Assembly (NCBI RefSeq): GCF_000222485.1
Contig: NC_015914.1
Coordinates: 3,826,001-3,890,000 of the forward strand
Length of the DNA: 64,000 nt
From: Cyclobacterium marinum DSM 745
GTDB lineage: Bacteria; Bacteroidota; Bacteroidia; Cytophagales; Cyclobacteriaceae
Direction of reading: 5' to 3'
Made by a program: the position numbers and the translations under genes. The notes below the pieces were generated by a model that did no database searches, was not told the DNA's origin, and was given only the letters and a program-made list of their open reading frames with translations. Within the stretch, counting starts at the first letter, position 1. The number at the start of each line of letters is the position of its first letter. Shown here piece by piece: positions 26,419-35,644 of the stretch.

Positions 26419-28401
26419 ATGGAACAGAAAAGACAATTGGAAAAGCTCCATGGATTGATCCAGTTTATGGTCTACAGCATGGTTTTCCTTGAAATATTTC
26501 TCTTTATCTATAGCCATAAGTTGCTGTTGGAGGAAGGAGTGGGCAGCCAGCTTGTGCCCCTTGTAGATAAATTGATGAATTTACCTATTTATCAAAATCT
26601 TCTTTACAGTAAATTGGCCATTTTATTGGTCCTCTTTTTGGCAGCAATTGGCACTCTTTCAAAGAAGGAATTGCACCTGAACCCGAAGAAGCAAATTGTA
26701 TTTCCTTTGATTTTAGGGTTTATCTTATTCTTTGGCTCACTGTATTTCTATTCCCTGGAAACCAGTTCTATTATCTTACCGTATACCAGCTGGCCTGATC
26801 TAGCTTTTGGCATTTCATCCCTGCTGGGAACGGTATTGATTCATACCTCCTTAGAAAATGTTTCCAAATTGATCAAGAGTGGATTGGGAAAAGATGAATG
26901 GAACATTGAAGGAGAGTCTTTTATGCAGGAGAAGGAGAAACTCAATACGCCCTACTCGGTCAATATACCCATGCAGTTTTATTATAAAAAGCGGATTCGG
27001 AATGGTTGGATCAATATTGTTAATCCTTTCAGAGGTACCCTTTTGATAGGAACCCCGGGAAGTGGTAAGTCATACAGTGTGGTAAATCCTTTCATCCGAC
27101 AAATGATAGCCAAAGGCTATACAATGTGTCTTTATGACTTTAAATTTCCGGATTTGGGGCAGATTGCTTATCATCATTATTTATTGGCCAAACAGAATGG
27201 AAAAATCCAAAAACATAGATTTTTGGTAGTGAATATGGATCAGGTAGAGTATTCTAAGCGGATCAATCCTCTTAAACGTGAATACCTTCAAACCCTGGCA
27301 GATGCTTCAGAGACTGCAGAAGCCATTGTAGAATCCCTACAGAAAACGGAATCTTCCGGTGGTTCAGATAAATTTTTCACCCAATCCGCTGTTAATTTCT
27401 TGGCCTCAGCCATTTATTTTGTTTCAAGGCATCAAGAAGGTAAATACTCAACTTTTGCACACCTCCTTGCTTTTTTAAATAGGACTTATGAAGAAATATT
27501 TACCTGTTTATCGACATTACCGGAACTGGAATCCCTGCTGAGTCCTTTTCGAAGTGCCTTGGAAAAAAGAGCCTTTGAGCAGTTGGAAGGCCAGGTGGGT
27601 ACCTTGAAAATCTTTATATCAAGATTGAATACTAAAGAAACAGCTTGGGTGTTTTCCGGAGATGATTTTGATCTGAAAATTTCAGATCCCAAATCTCCGG
27701 CCATATTGGTGCTGGCCAACAGCCCATTCACTCAAAACATCAATTCCACCTGTTATTCGGTGATTGTAAACCGACTGACACGGCTGATCAATACCAAAGG
27801 CAATTTGCCTGTTGCCATTGTGGCAGATGAAGCGCCAACCCTTTATATCCATCGGGTGGAGAATTTGATTTCTACCGCCAGGAGCAATAAGGTAGCGGTG
27901 TTATTGGGTTTGCAAGAACTTCCTCAGCTCAAGCAACTTCAGGGCAAGGATACCGCCACCACTATGACTGCTGTAATCGGCAATGTGTTAAGCGGATCAG
28001 TGCGGAACAAGGATACACTGGAATGGCTTGAACGGATGTTTGGAAAACGAAAACAGCTAGGAGAAAGTGTTTCTATTGACCGTACTAAAACTTCCATTTC
28101 ATTGAGTGAAAAATACGATCCCCTGATCCCAGCAGGAAAAATTGCCGGTATGCAGACAGGAGAGCTGGTGGGGCTATTGGCGGCTGATGCCGGTAAATTC
28201 AATGGCAGCTATAAAACCTCCAATATTCACTGCAGGGTTAATCTTGACCCTCAGGAAATAAAATACGAGGAAAAAAATTACCGACCCATTCCGAAATGCT
28301 ATGACTTTAAAGGAAAAAAAGAACAAGTACTGACCCGGAATTTTATGCGGATCAGGGAAGAAGTAGAGAACATTATCGATTACTATACCGCAACTGCTTA
28401 A
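26419..28401 (+). CDS. VirD4/TraG-type coupling protein (T4CP)
   Basis: A 660-residue protein with about four N-terminal membrane helices (within residues 10-140), Walker A IGTPGSGKSYSVVNP near residue 211 and Walker B VAIVADEAPTLYI near residue 463. This is the coupling ATPase that receives the relaxase-DNA complex and feeds it into the channel; in CTnDOT-type elements the counterpart is called MobC. Here it follows the tra genes rather than the mob genes. A short tail with YDPLIPAGKIAGMQTGELVG is typical of the family. Confidence 0.9.
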   Translation: MEQKRQLEKLHGLIQFMVYSMVFLEIFLFIYSHKLLLEEGVGSQLVPLVDKLMNLPIYQNLLYSKLAILLVLFLAAIGTLSKKELHLNPKKQIVFPLILGFILFFGSLYFYSLETSSIILPYTSWPDLAFGISSLLGTVLIHTSLENVSKLIKSGLGKDEWNIEGESFMQEKEKLNTPYSVNIPMQFYYKKRIRNGWINIVNPFRGTLLIGTPGSGKSYSVVNPFIRQMIAKGYTMCLYDFKFPDLGQIAYHHYLLAKQNGKIQKHRFLVVNMDQVEYSKRINPLKREYLQTLADASETAEAIVESLQKTESSGGSDKFFTQSAVNFLASAIYFVSRHQEGKYSTFAHLLAFLNRTYEEIFTCLSTLPELESLLSPFRSALEKRAFEQLEGQVGTLKIFISRLNTKETAWVFSGDDFDLKISDPKSPAILVLANSPFTQNINSTCYSVIVNRLTRLINTKGNLPVAIVADEAPTLYIHRVENLISTARSNKVAVLLGLQELPQLKQLQGKDTATTMTAVIGNVLSGSVRNKDTLEWLERMFGKRKQLGESVSIDRTKTSISLSEKYDPLIPAGKIAGMQTGELVGLLAADAGKFNGSYKTSNIHCRVNLDPQEIKYEEKNYRPIPKCYDFKGKKEQVLTRNFMRIREEVENIIDYYTATA

Positions 28402-28432
28402 GTAAATTAAACTTTATAAAAACACATATTTT

Positions 28433-28612
28433 ATGAATTCAAAAGAAGGAAAAACAATGCAGTCCTTAATGAGTAAACTGGACCGCCTTGAGACAGAAAA
28501 GCAAGTTGAATTGACTCATGAGGAGGCCTGTTTGTATCAGGTTGATTCACAGGATGAACTTCCCCCGGAAGACCATGTTGAACCCACTAATCCTCTCAAT
28601 AATGGCAGCTGA
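28433..28612 (+). CDS. Small acidic protein ahead of ardC
   Basis: A 59-residue ORF. It begins ATG at 28433 (MNSKEGKTMQSLMSKLDRLE), is acidic in its second half, and its stop (28610-28612) overlaps the ArdC start at 28602 by 11 nt, which is a good sign that it is real and coupled. No domain recognised; function unknown. Confidence 0.55.
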   Translation: MNSKEGKTMQSLMSKLDRLETEKQVELTHEEACLYQVDSQDELPPEDHVEPTNPLNNGS

Positions 28613-29651
28613 AAACAAAAAAATGCACGAAGCTGTGGCAGAGAAAATCATTGCCCAACTAAAAGAAGGAACGGCTCCTTGGCAGCTGCCTTGGGAAAAG
28701 TCGACAGCAGCGTTTGATAAGCCGCAAAATGCAGTCACCGATAAAGCCTATAGAGGATTAAACGCTTTATACCTTCAACTTTTCTCTCCCTTTGAAGATC
28801 CCAGATGGGCTACATTCAAGCAAGCCCAGTCTAAGGGTTGGCAGGTACAAAAGGGCGCAAAAGGGATGGCCATCAACTTTGTCAAAACCCACCAGTTTTA
28901 TCCGAAAAAAGATGAGCAGGGCAAACAGGTATTGGATGAAAATGGCAAGCCGGTCAAAGTACCTAGGACATTAAATCCTCCCATGATCACCAAAGCCTGG
29001 GTTTTTAACGCCGAACAGATCAAGGGGGTACCTCCAATAGCAAAAAGCTCGGAGATTAGCCAATGGGAAAAACTGAACAGGGTAGAAAGCCTGGTAAAAA
29101 ACACCGGTGCCAGCATTGCACATGTCCAGGGAAATAGCGCCTATTATTCCCCTCTGGGGGATAATATTAGAATGCCCGAAAAGACACAGTTTAAATCTTC
29201 CGACAGGTATTATGCCACGCTTCTACATGAGCTGGGTCATTGGACAGGGCATAAGAACCGGTTGGATCGGAGTATTATGAACAGTTTTGGTACACAAGAA
29301 TACGCTAGAGAGGAACTAAGAGCTGAAATCGCCAGTATGATGTTGGGATCCGAGCTGCAGATTGGTCATGATCCTGGACAACACTTGGCCTATGTGGACA
29401 GCTGGATTAAAATCCTTACCGAGAAACCCTTTGAAATCCATCAGGCAGCTTCAGATTCCCAAAAGATCATGGATTACCTGATGACCTTCGATAGAAAAAA
29501 AGAATTGAAGCAGGTTGCTTCGAAAAGCTCCACATCGGATGCTGAGCCTGTCGAAGTACCCGATGTGGAGCGGATACCAGAATTGTCCCACCAACCGGAA
29601 GTTAAATATCAAAAACAAGAAATGGAAACCACTTTAAAATTTGGAAGATGA
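28602..29651 (+). CDS. ArdC-like antirestriction protein
   Basis: The frame is open from 28518 but the conserved N-terminus starts at ATG 28602 (MAAENKKMHEAVAEKI). A 349-residue protein: N-terminal ArdC-type ssDNA-binding domain (ending near residue 130, with WATFKQAQSKGWQVQKGAKG), then a zincin-like metallopeptidase domain with HELGHWTGH near residue 210 and EELRAEIASMM. ArdC proteins protect incoming DNA from restriction after conjugation. The gene stands just behind the transfer machinery, which suits early expression in the recipient. Confidence 0.85.
   Translation: MAAENKKMHEAVAEKIIAQLKEGTAPWQLPWEKSTAAFDKPQNAVTDKAYRGLNALYLQLFSPFEDPRWATFKQAQSKGWQVQKGAKGMAINFVKTHQFYPKKDEQGKQVLDENGKPVKVPRTLNPPMITKAWVFNAEQIKGVPPIAKSSEISQWEKLNRVESLVKNTGASIAHVQGNSAYYSPLGDNIRMPEKTQFKSSDRYYATLLHELGHWTGHKNRLDRSIMNSFGTQEYAREELRAEIASMMLGSELQIGHDPGQHLAYVDSWIKILTEKPFEIHQAASDSQKIMDYLMTFDRKKELKQVASKSSTSDAEPVEVPDVERIPELSHQPEVKYQKQEMETTLKFGR
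29528..29570. repeat. Inverted repeat around a CTTCGACAGGCTCAGC-type word inside ardC
   Basis: Arms CTCCACATCGG (29528-29538) and CCGATGTGGAG (29560-29570) are perfect 11-bp complements. The loop holds GCTGAGCCTGTCGAAGT, whose complement ACTTCGACAGGCTCAGC is a word repeated in many Bacteroidetes genomes. The element lies in the reading frame near the ArdC C-terminus and keeps it open. Confidence 0.5.
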
Positions 29652-30562
29652 TGAAGGAAAAAACATTACCTATGAATGACCTGAAAATATTTGGGATTTA
29701 TAAAGATGGAAAATTTACCATTCCTAAAGAACAGGTACAAGCGTTGCAGGAAGGTAAAATGACGGATGTAGTAGCGCTGAAAAACCTAAAAGGAAAAGAT
29801 ATACAAATAGACAACCTTCCAGCCAGGCTCTCCATAGTAAGAGGAGATGATGGAAATCCTTCTTTAAGAATAGATCCGGTGTACAAGTCCCCCAATTCTC
29901 ATCCACAACTCTCTACAGAGGAAAAGGAGCGACTTATCAAGGCAGAGATTGCCAATATTCGTAAAAACTATGTAGACAAAAATGGGAATGTAAGGACGGA
30001 AATCATTGCTTATGATAAAGATACCAAGCAGTTTATGAGCTATGATCCCAGGGCGGTAAAGGCACCTGAAGCCATTAACGATCAGAAACTGACTTCAGAG
30101 CAAAAACGGAAATACAAGGAGGGGGAAATGGTGGAATTGCCTGATGGTACCCAATTCCAGTTTTCCACTACCGATCGAAAAGGCATACGCTCCAACCGGA
30201 ATGGCTTGGTATTGTCTGTCCTATTGGATGGAGGCTTATCCTATTTATTGTTTACCGGAATAGGCAGGATGTTGGGTAAAAAAAGTGGTGAGGAACAATC
30301 CTATTCAAAGGGTTATCAGGATGCACTCCAAAAGGTACAAAAGCAAATGGAGCGAAGAATTGCGCTAAACCCCAATGACAAAGATGCTTTAAAAGACCTA
30401 AACAATGTCCGGGAAGAAGTATCAAAAGTTGGAACCCAACAGCCTAAATATCAAAATAGGAGTGTTGATGAAGTAAAACGCTTTAACTCCATAGATACAG
30501 AAGAAGGCCGGAATCCAAATAAGAAATCAGAAGACGATGAACACCGACAGAGAAAGATTTGA
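29648..30562 (+). CDS. DUF3945/DUF4099-like protein of mobile elements
   Basis: A 304-residue hydrophilic protein. LKIFGIYKDGKFTIPKEQ, MTDVVALKNLKGKDIQIDNL PARLS and QLSTEEKERLIKAEI resemble the DUF3945/DUF4099 domains that occur in conjugative elements. One hydrophobic segment near residues 195-215 could be membrane-associated. The start overlaps ardC by 4 nt (two ATGs in tandem; 29648 used). Role unknown, linked to transfer or establishment by context. Confidence 0.6.
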   Translation: MMKEKTLPMNDLKIFGIYKDGKFTIPKEQVQALQEGKMTDVVALKNLKGKDIQIDNLPARLSIVRGDDGNPSLRIDPVYKSPNSHPQLSTEEKERLIKAEIANIRKNYVDKNGNVRTEIIAYDKDTKQFMSYDPRAVKAPEAINDQKLTSEQKRKYKEGEMVELPDGTQFQFSTTDRKGIRSNRNGLVLSVLLDGGLSYLLFTGIGRMLGKKSGEEQSYSKGYQDALQKVQKQMERRIALNPNDKDALKDLNNVREEVSKVGTQQPKYQNRSVDEVKRFNSIDTEEGRNPNKKSEDDEHRQRKI

Positions 30563-31187
30563 GCTTTTGGAAAGCCTTTGGGTGAGTAGGGAAGTACAGC
30601 AGCTATTTTCGGAAGTTTTGAGGGAAGATGAAAAAGGCAGGTTGATTGCAGATTACCTTAACGAACATGGAGATGTAGTGGATCATGAAGTTCTTGCTGT
30701 GCTTAAACACAAACTGTCCTCCAGAGGTATCCTTTATTTCTCACCAGCAGAGCCTGTAAACGTCAGGACACTGTATATTTCTAATGGGCTTATGCCTTTG
30801 ATTTTTCTGGTACAAAGAAAAATGGGACGTGTGAATTTCGATTATGCTGCATTTCTGGCCATGGGAGCAAAGATGGAAAAAAGGCTACTTTTAAAAGGCG
30901 TTGAACAGTTTCCAAAAGGAGAAAAAATTTATACTGTATTTGGTCATTCCCTATTAGGTAGGGTTAGGGACTGTAAGGTTCAACATTGGTTGAAAGGGGA
31001 GGATTGCCTTTTTACGATTGCAGACAATAGAATAGTTGCATCCTTTAAAGGGAAGAATTATTGTATGCCAGTAGGGGAGTTTTCATTAAGAAATCATTGC
31101 AGGCAGGTAGGGCAGAGACAAACCGTAAGTACTTGTAAACCTTTTGATAAAAATATTGATAATTTTTATTTGTTTTGTTATTTTTAA
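30537..31187 (+). CDS. Unknown protein, last gene of the transfer block
   Basis: A 216-residue protein overlapping its predecessor by 26 nt. The body is mixed helix/strand with no domain I recognise. The last 20 or so residues (KPFDKNIDNFYLFCYF) are encoded by very AT-rich DNA like the noncoding region behind, which suggests that the original C-terminus has been lost by a nearby deletion or frameshift. Function unknown. Confidence 0.55.
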   Translation: MNTDRERFELLESLWVSREVQQLFSEVLREDEKGRLIADYLNEHGDVVDHEVLAVLKHKLSSRGILYFSPAEPVNVRTLYISNGLMPLIFLVQRKMGRVNFDYAAFLAMGAKMEKRLLLKGVEQFPKGEKIYTVFGHSLLGRVRDCKVQHWLKGEDCLFTIADNRIVASFKGKNYCMPVGEFSLRNHCRQVGQRQTVSTCKPFDKNIDNFYLFCYF

Positions 31188-31300
31188 GATTACAAATACG
31201 ATATTATTCTAATTTAAATAGGGTTAAAATTTTAAATTAAAATACGCATTTAACATTGCCTTATCTTTTTGAATAAGAATAGCCAAACTAACCAACTATT

Positions 31301-31792
31301 ATGAGAAGATTAAAGACACTCTTTTTTTATGCCTTCATTTTTTTAGCCATCTCTTGCAACAATGAGCCTGATGAGGCACCCTTAATTGAAAAAACAGCCC
31401 GGATTGAAATTGATTTTGAAGGAAGTGTGGAACAGTACCTTATTAATTTCGGAGTCCACTCCCTCTACCAGAGACAAAGCGATTTTGTCAAAGCAACCAT
31501 CATTCAACCAGGTGACCTTGAATGGACCCAAGTCATCGATGAGGCCAATACCTTTAACCTTTCCACTTCCACCAACTTTACCGAGCTTGTAATTGAATCA
31601 GAAGAGCCCGTTCACACCTTCGGGTTTAATTTTAATGTAGTCCACACCGGAGATATTCCCGCTGAAGACTTCGAGAATTTAAGAGCTACTATTAAGGTTT
31701 TTGGAGACAATGCCGAAGTTCAGACCTTTCAATATACCGCTAGACCGGTAGGGGAGGTCTCGGAGGCTTTGAGTGAGGTGGTGAGGTTTTAG
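31301..31792 (+). CDS. Small lipoprotein
   Basis: A 163-residue protein with a lipoprotein signal peptide: MRRLKTLFFYAF, then LAISC with the lipid-bearing Cys at residue 19 and the usual acidic start NNEPDE. The mature part is beta-rich. Family not recognised. It is outside the tightly packed transfer operon (113 nt gap) and has its own AT-rich upstream region. Probably anchored in the outer membrane. Confidence 0.65.
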   Translation: MRRLKTLFFYAFIFLAISCNNEPDEAPLIEKTARIEIDFEGSVEQYLINFGVHSLYQRQSDFVKATIIQPGDLEWTQVIDEANTFNLSTSTNFTELVIESEEPVHTFGFNFNVVHTGDIPAEDFENLRATIKVFGDNAEVQTFQYTARPVGEVSEALSEVVRF

Positions 31793-31869
31793 GTAAGATT
31801 TACCTTCGTGGTAACATCTTTAACTTGTAAATAGAAAAAATTACAAAAATTTTGAATGATGTTAGTTGT

Positions 31870-32832
31870 TTAAAATGTTTCAACAATTGTTATCGATATT
31901 GAATTGTTATTTTTTAAGTTCTCGCTTAATTTCAAATAAAAATTTTTATATGTCACGTTAGAATTTTGTATTCTATTATGCCCATCTTTAGTGTGTATTT
32001 CATTTCCTAGTAAAATAGCTGCTCCAGAATTATCCGCGGATGACCCAACCAAAAAATATACTGAAGAATAATTGGGTACACTACTTACCATAGGGAAATA
32101 GTCAAAATAAGGATATCTCCGTTGATATATTTCTGTTAAACTCGTTTTTTGTTTACTGAATTGTAGGGTGTATTCTCCCATTGGTATCCGTTTCTCATAA
32201 TTTTCTAAAGTATACGAAATTAGTTTTCTCCTATTTGAATCACTATATAATCGTCCTATTATAGAACCATTACTGAAATGAAACCTTTCCAAATACAAAT
32301 CGGTCCATAATTCTGAATCATTGTCATCAAAATCAATTTTTGGAAAATTTAATTCTGATGGAATTTTTTTAAATAGCTCTATAGGATTTAATATTTCAGT
32401 TAATCGTTTTTTTCTTTCCTCTAATACTCTATATTCTTTTGAATTTATTAGAGATGAATCATTTTTTAAAACGATTACTCTCTCTAAGCTATCAAGTAAA
32501 ATCTGGACTTTAGTATACTCTGTTAGTTGCTTTTCTAAGATTTGATTGTATTTACTCCACCTATTTCTGGATGCAGAATCTTCAATCACAATACTAAAAA
32601 AAGTGGATAACTTTAGGCGATCATAAGCATTTCCCTCTAGAGTATATTTAAAGTAACGGCTTAAATTTTCCTGCTCAGTAATACGGAATTCTGATTTCTG
32701 TTGGATTTCCTGAAGATCAAGTTCCCTTTGGTTAATAATAAACCCTAAATATGCAGTCAGGATAGTTCCTAAAATTATGCTAATAGTATATTTAGCAAAA
32801 CTTATCCAAATTTTAAATCTTTCGTTTTCCAT
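31870..32832 (-). CDS. Membrane-anchored coiled-coil protein of unknown function
   Basis: A 320-residue protein read leftwards, convergent with the lipoprotein gene. One membrane helix near residues 14-34, then a Gln/Glu-rich helical region (ELDLQEIQQKSEFRITEQEN) that may form a coiled coil, and a beta-rich C-terminus. No family recognised. The gene is AT-rich like the noncoding DNA on its right, a hint of separate origin from the transfer block. Confidence 0.6.
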   Translation of the reverse strand: MENERFKIWISFAKYTISIILGTILTAYLGFIINQRELDLQEIQQKSEFRITEQENLSRYFKYTLEGNAYDRLKLSTFFSIVIEDSASRNRWSKYNQILEKQLTEYTKVQILLDSLERVIVLKNDSSLINSKEYRVLEERKKRLTEILNPIELFKKIPSELNFPKIDFDDNDSELWTDLYLERFHFSNGSIIGRLYSDSNRRKLISYTLENYEKRIPMGEYTLQFSKQKTSLTEIYQRRYPYFDYFPMVSSVPNYSSVYFLVGSSADNSGAAILLGNEIHTKDGHNRIQNSNVTYKNFYLKLSENLKNNNSISITIVETF

Positions 32833-34348
32833 GAGGTTTATTGAGGAATAATATCAGTCCCGTTATTCTTTTTTTACCGAATTTCTGACTTAAATTAACT
32901 GCGCTATTTACATATCTTATTTAAAAATAGACTTTTTATATCAATTTCGTAGTTTCGAAATCACTTTTCCTTTCAGTTTAAGGATTCGAACAACCACCTT
33001 GTTGGGAGGGGCCTAAATAATAACTCTTGGATGGAGGGCCTATAAGTGAATTGCTAAGGGCTCATATTTTCCATTCAAAGTTTAAATATTTTGATCACTT
33101 AGGGTATATGCTTGAAATATTCGATTACATTTCTCATTTTTTCGAAAGCCAGTTATGGAAATAGCTCTCTTTACCTGACTAAATAGGTAAGTATCTGTTC
33201 TAGCTACTCCAATATTAATGACAGCAACCTTTTTAATTTTTCTGGATTGATAAAAAAAAACTTACAATGTTGTAAATAAGTATATTATCTGTCAATTCTA
33301 CCTGTAATCATTGTGAAAATGGTTTTTCAAACATACCAAATAACCCATTTCAATACTATCAAATTTTTAATGCAATTTCTATAGAAAGGAATACCTTTTT
33401 AAATTAAAATAAAGAGAAGTTCTTATACCTAAATTTTAAATAAACGGTCTTTTTCGGACAATATAAATTGATTCCAATTATTTTGCAAATCTTGTTTGTA
33501 ACTTTAAAAACCTCGAATAAGCATACACACACTCATCTTTGAAAGTTCTATCTAGGTATACCTATATTGAGAATATATTGTACTCATTTACGTAATGAAT
33601 GCATTGGAAATAGGGTAGAATTTAGACTATTTTTGATTTTCATAAACTTTTAAATAAACGTCATTAAGCTTCATAGACAGGTGTTTCCTTATGACAAACA
33701 CCTTTTAGGTCTAAGTTTTACTTTTCAAAAAGCCCTAGTCTTGATTTAAAAACCAAAAAGAATTTTCAGGGAGAAATTCAAAATTCCTTAAAATAATGGC
33801 TTACACATAGTTTCAGCTACTTGGATTATTTTTCAATTTGTAAAATTTAATACTTATCATGAATGTGTAGCAGAAATTTATTTCTCATTAGCTATTCAAT
33901 TTTGATAATGAAAAGGTAAAATTTCAGGTAAAATGGCAGCAATGAACTTTTAATTTGGGAAAGTTAAATATTAGGTCGCAGCTATTATTTTTGTGTTGAG
34001 TTTCTAAAAGTATTTTGAATATCTTCAGTTTTTATTTTTAGGTGGATAATAAATTACATATTGGAAGATTTAAAGGATATCATTTCTTTTATTCGTGTAT
34101 TTGAAAAGAGTATCAAAAAAAGCCGAAAATAGCGAATCAATGACTCACCAAAGTTATGGGCTATTTTTTCACATACATCCGAGAAGATTTTTAGAAATAT
34201 ACCAAGGAACTACGGCATAATAGTAGGTGACCCTCTGAGATTTTTTTATTCCGTTCCTCCTTGTGCTTAGTGAAAAACTCCCCATGGCATGGGCTTATCA
34301 TTCATTTAGCCCTCCAGTGCCAGGAGATTTAAAGTCGGTAAGCACATT
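32833..34348. other. About 1.5 kb of AT-rich DNA with no gene
   Basis: No open frame of useful length on either strand, no recognisable transposase fragment and no strong hairpin with T-tract. It may be decayed DNA between the transfer block and the radC unit, or hold small RNAs that cannot be identified by eye. Confidence 0.6.
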
Positions 34349-35002
34349 ATGAAACGTTTTAATCTATTATCAGAACCCACAGAGATGCTTTATAACCAAG
34401 GGAAATCTGCCATGACAGACTACCATATCATCGCCGGTATAGCGAATATTCAAGTAGACAAAGCTCGAGAGATCCTTGCCCTGGCAAACAATAAACTATC
34501 CGAAATGGCCAAATGGGACCTGGAAAGATGGCTGAAAATAGAAGGAATCGGATATGCTAAAGCTACAGCTATGGTAACCTCATTTGAATTAGGTAGAAGA
34601 AGGATGTTTGAACAACCGGATAAAAAAATCAAGATCAATTGTTCCCAGGATGTTTACAATTGTATGAAACCTTTTCTATATGACGAAGTGGTGGAACACT
34701 TTTACATTGTATTGCTAAACCGAAACAATCAAGTACTTAAACTCCATAAAATCAGCTCAGGAAGTACCAGCGCTACCCTAGCAGATCCAAAGTTGATTTT
34801 CAAAAAAGCACTGGATCACTTGGCCGCAGGAATCATCCTTGTACACAACCATCCTTCCGGAAACCTTAGACCTTCAGAAGCAGATAAAAAGCTAACCAAA
34901 AGGTTGACCGAAGTTGGAAACAGTTTGGAAATGCCAGTCCTGGATCATCTGATTTTTACAGATGGTACCTACCTTAGTTTTGCGGATGAAGGCCTGTTAT
35001 AG
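34349..35002 (+). CDS. radC: RadC-family protein with JAB metalloprotease-like domain, intact copy
   Basis: A 217-residue protein. Helix-hairpin-helix motif IEGIGYAKATAM at residues 64-75, and the JAB/MPN zinc motif HNHPSGNLRPSEAD with H166, H168 and D179. RadC proteins were linked to DNA repair; many mobile elements carry shorter RadC copies near defence genes. Its stop is followed by a hairpin terminator. A damaged second copy stands 6.7 kb downstream. Confidence 0.9.
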   Translation: MKRFNLLSEPTEMLYNQGKSAMTDYHIIAGIANIQVDKAREILALANNKLSEMAKWDLERWLKIEGIGYAKATAMVTSFELGRRRMFEQPDKKIKINCSQDVYNCMKPFLYDEVVEHFYIVLLNRNNQVLKLHKISSGSTSATLADPKLIFKKALDHLAAGIILVHNHPSGNLRPSEADKKLTKRLTEVGNSLEMPVLDHLIFTDGTYLSFADEGLL

Positions 35003-35029
35003 GTCTTTATCCATTAGGATCTACAAATG

Positions 35030-35076
35030 GGAAATTATCAACCTACCGTTGATGGTTTCCTATTTACTTTTTCTTT
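35030..35076 (+). terminator. Intrinsic terminator after radC copy 1
   Basis: Stem GGAAA/ATCAAC (35030-35042) against GTTGAT/TTTCC (35048-35060) with a small internal bulge (TT against GG) and loop CTACC, followed by TATTTACTTTTTCTTT. Confidence 0.6.
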
Positions 35077-35081
35077 AAACC

Positions 35082-35465
35082 TTACATAAAATCAATTGTG
35101 TGAATAAGCAGTCTTCCGAATACCACCAATAGGATAGGAGTAAAGCTTAATACAATGGCTTTCGAAAACTTTGTGTTGAAATAGAAGTAAAGAGATACCA
35201 ATCCAATTGCGGTAACTGCATGTAAGAACCCGATCAAAAATGCCAAATCGTTATCCTGGTGAAGGTAAAAAACAATTTGTTGGGGTAGGGCAAATGACAA
35301 AAACCCGATAATGTATCCCCAGGTAAAGGATTTGGTCCTTTGTTGTGCCACGGATCCACCACAAAGCGGACATTCAAACACGTGGTCCTTTTTTCCTTTT
35401 AGGATCACCCTAAAAGGAAGCATTTTTTCACAATGCGGGCAGGTAAATGATTCTTTTTTCTCCAT
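35082..35465 (-). CDS. Zinc-ribbon plus membrane-helix protein, copy 1
   Basis: A 127-residue protein: N-terminal zinc ribbon with CPHC (residues 9-12) and CPLC (32-35), then three to four membrane helices. The gene is divergent from the small XRE gene. Promoter elements lie in between (see 35538). A copy about 90 percent identical lies at 42379. Function unknown; it could be a membrane sensor or stress protein tied to the XRE regulator. Confidence 0.7.
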   Translation of the reverse strand: MEKKESFTCPHCEKMLPFRVILKGKKDHVFECPLCGGSVAQQRTKSFTWGYIIGFLSFALPQQIVFYLHQDNDLAFLIGFLHAVTAIGLVSLYFYFNTKFSKAIVLSFTPILLVVFGRLLIHTIDFM

Positions 35466-35537
35466 GACTTCAAATAGTACCGAATTAAAAGACCAAGTTT
35501 TGGGTATGTGTTTTTATTGATAACAATTGTTTTGAAT

Positions 35538-35575
35538 TTCTATACAAAAGTATAGAAAATACACCTATTTTCAAA
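35538..35575 (-). promoter_or_regulatory. Promoter and palindromic operator for the zinc-ribbon gene
   Basis: On the minus strand TACTTTTG (plus 35545-35552) matches the Bacteroidetes -7 box TAnnTTTG, and TTTG (plus 35572-35575) matches the -33 box with 19-bp spacing. The -7 box sits in the centre of a perfect palindrome TTCTATAC-AAAA-GTATAGAA (35538-35557), a likely operator. Confidence 0.6.
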
Positions 35576-35598
35576 ACAAATATTTTAAGTCTAGTAAC

Positions 35599-35644
35599 AA
35601 AAGTATCGACTGTCTAAATTAGTGTTTAAAAAAACGATACTTTT
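35599..35644 (+). promoter_or_regulatory. Inverted repeat abutting the start of the XRE gene
   Basis: AAAAGTATCG (35599-35608) and CGATACTTTT (35635-35644) are perfect 10-bp complements, and the second arm ends directly before the ATG at 35645. Binding by the encoded regulator would block both transcription and initiation. The same pair is kept in the second copy. Confidence 0.55.

Noticed and set aside
28518..28601. Extended start of the ArdC-like protein
   Set aside because: The conserved domain starts at MAAENKK, and the upstream stretch is occupied by the 59-residue gene in another frame.
32833..34348. Possible CRISPR array or tandem repeat in the 1.5 kb gene-free stretch
   Set aside because: No regularly spaced identical units are visible; the region is just AT-rich.
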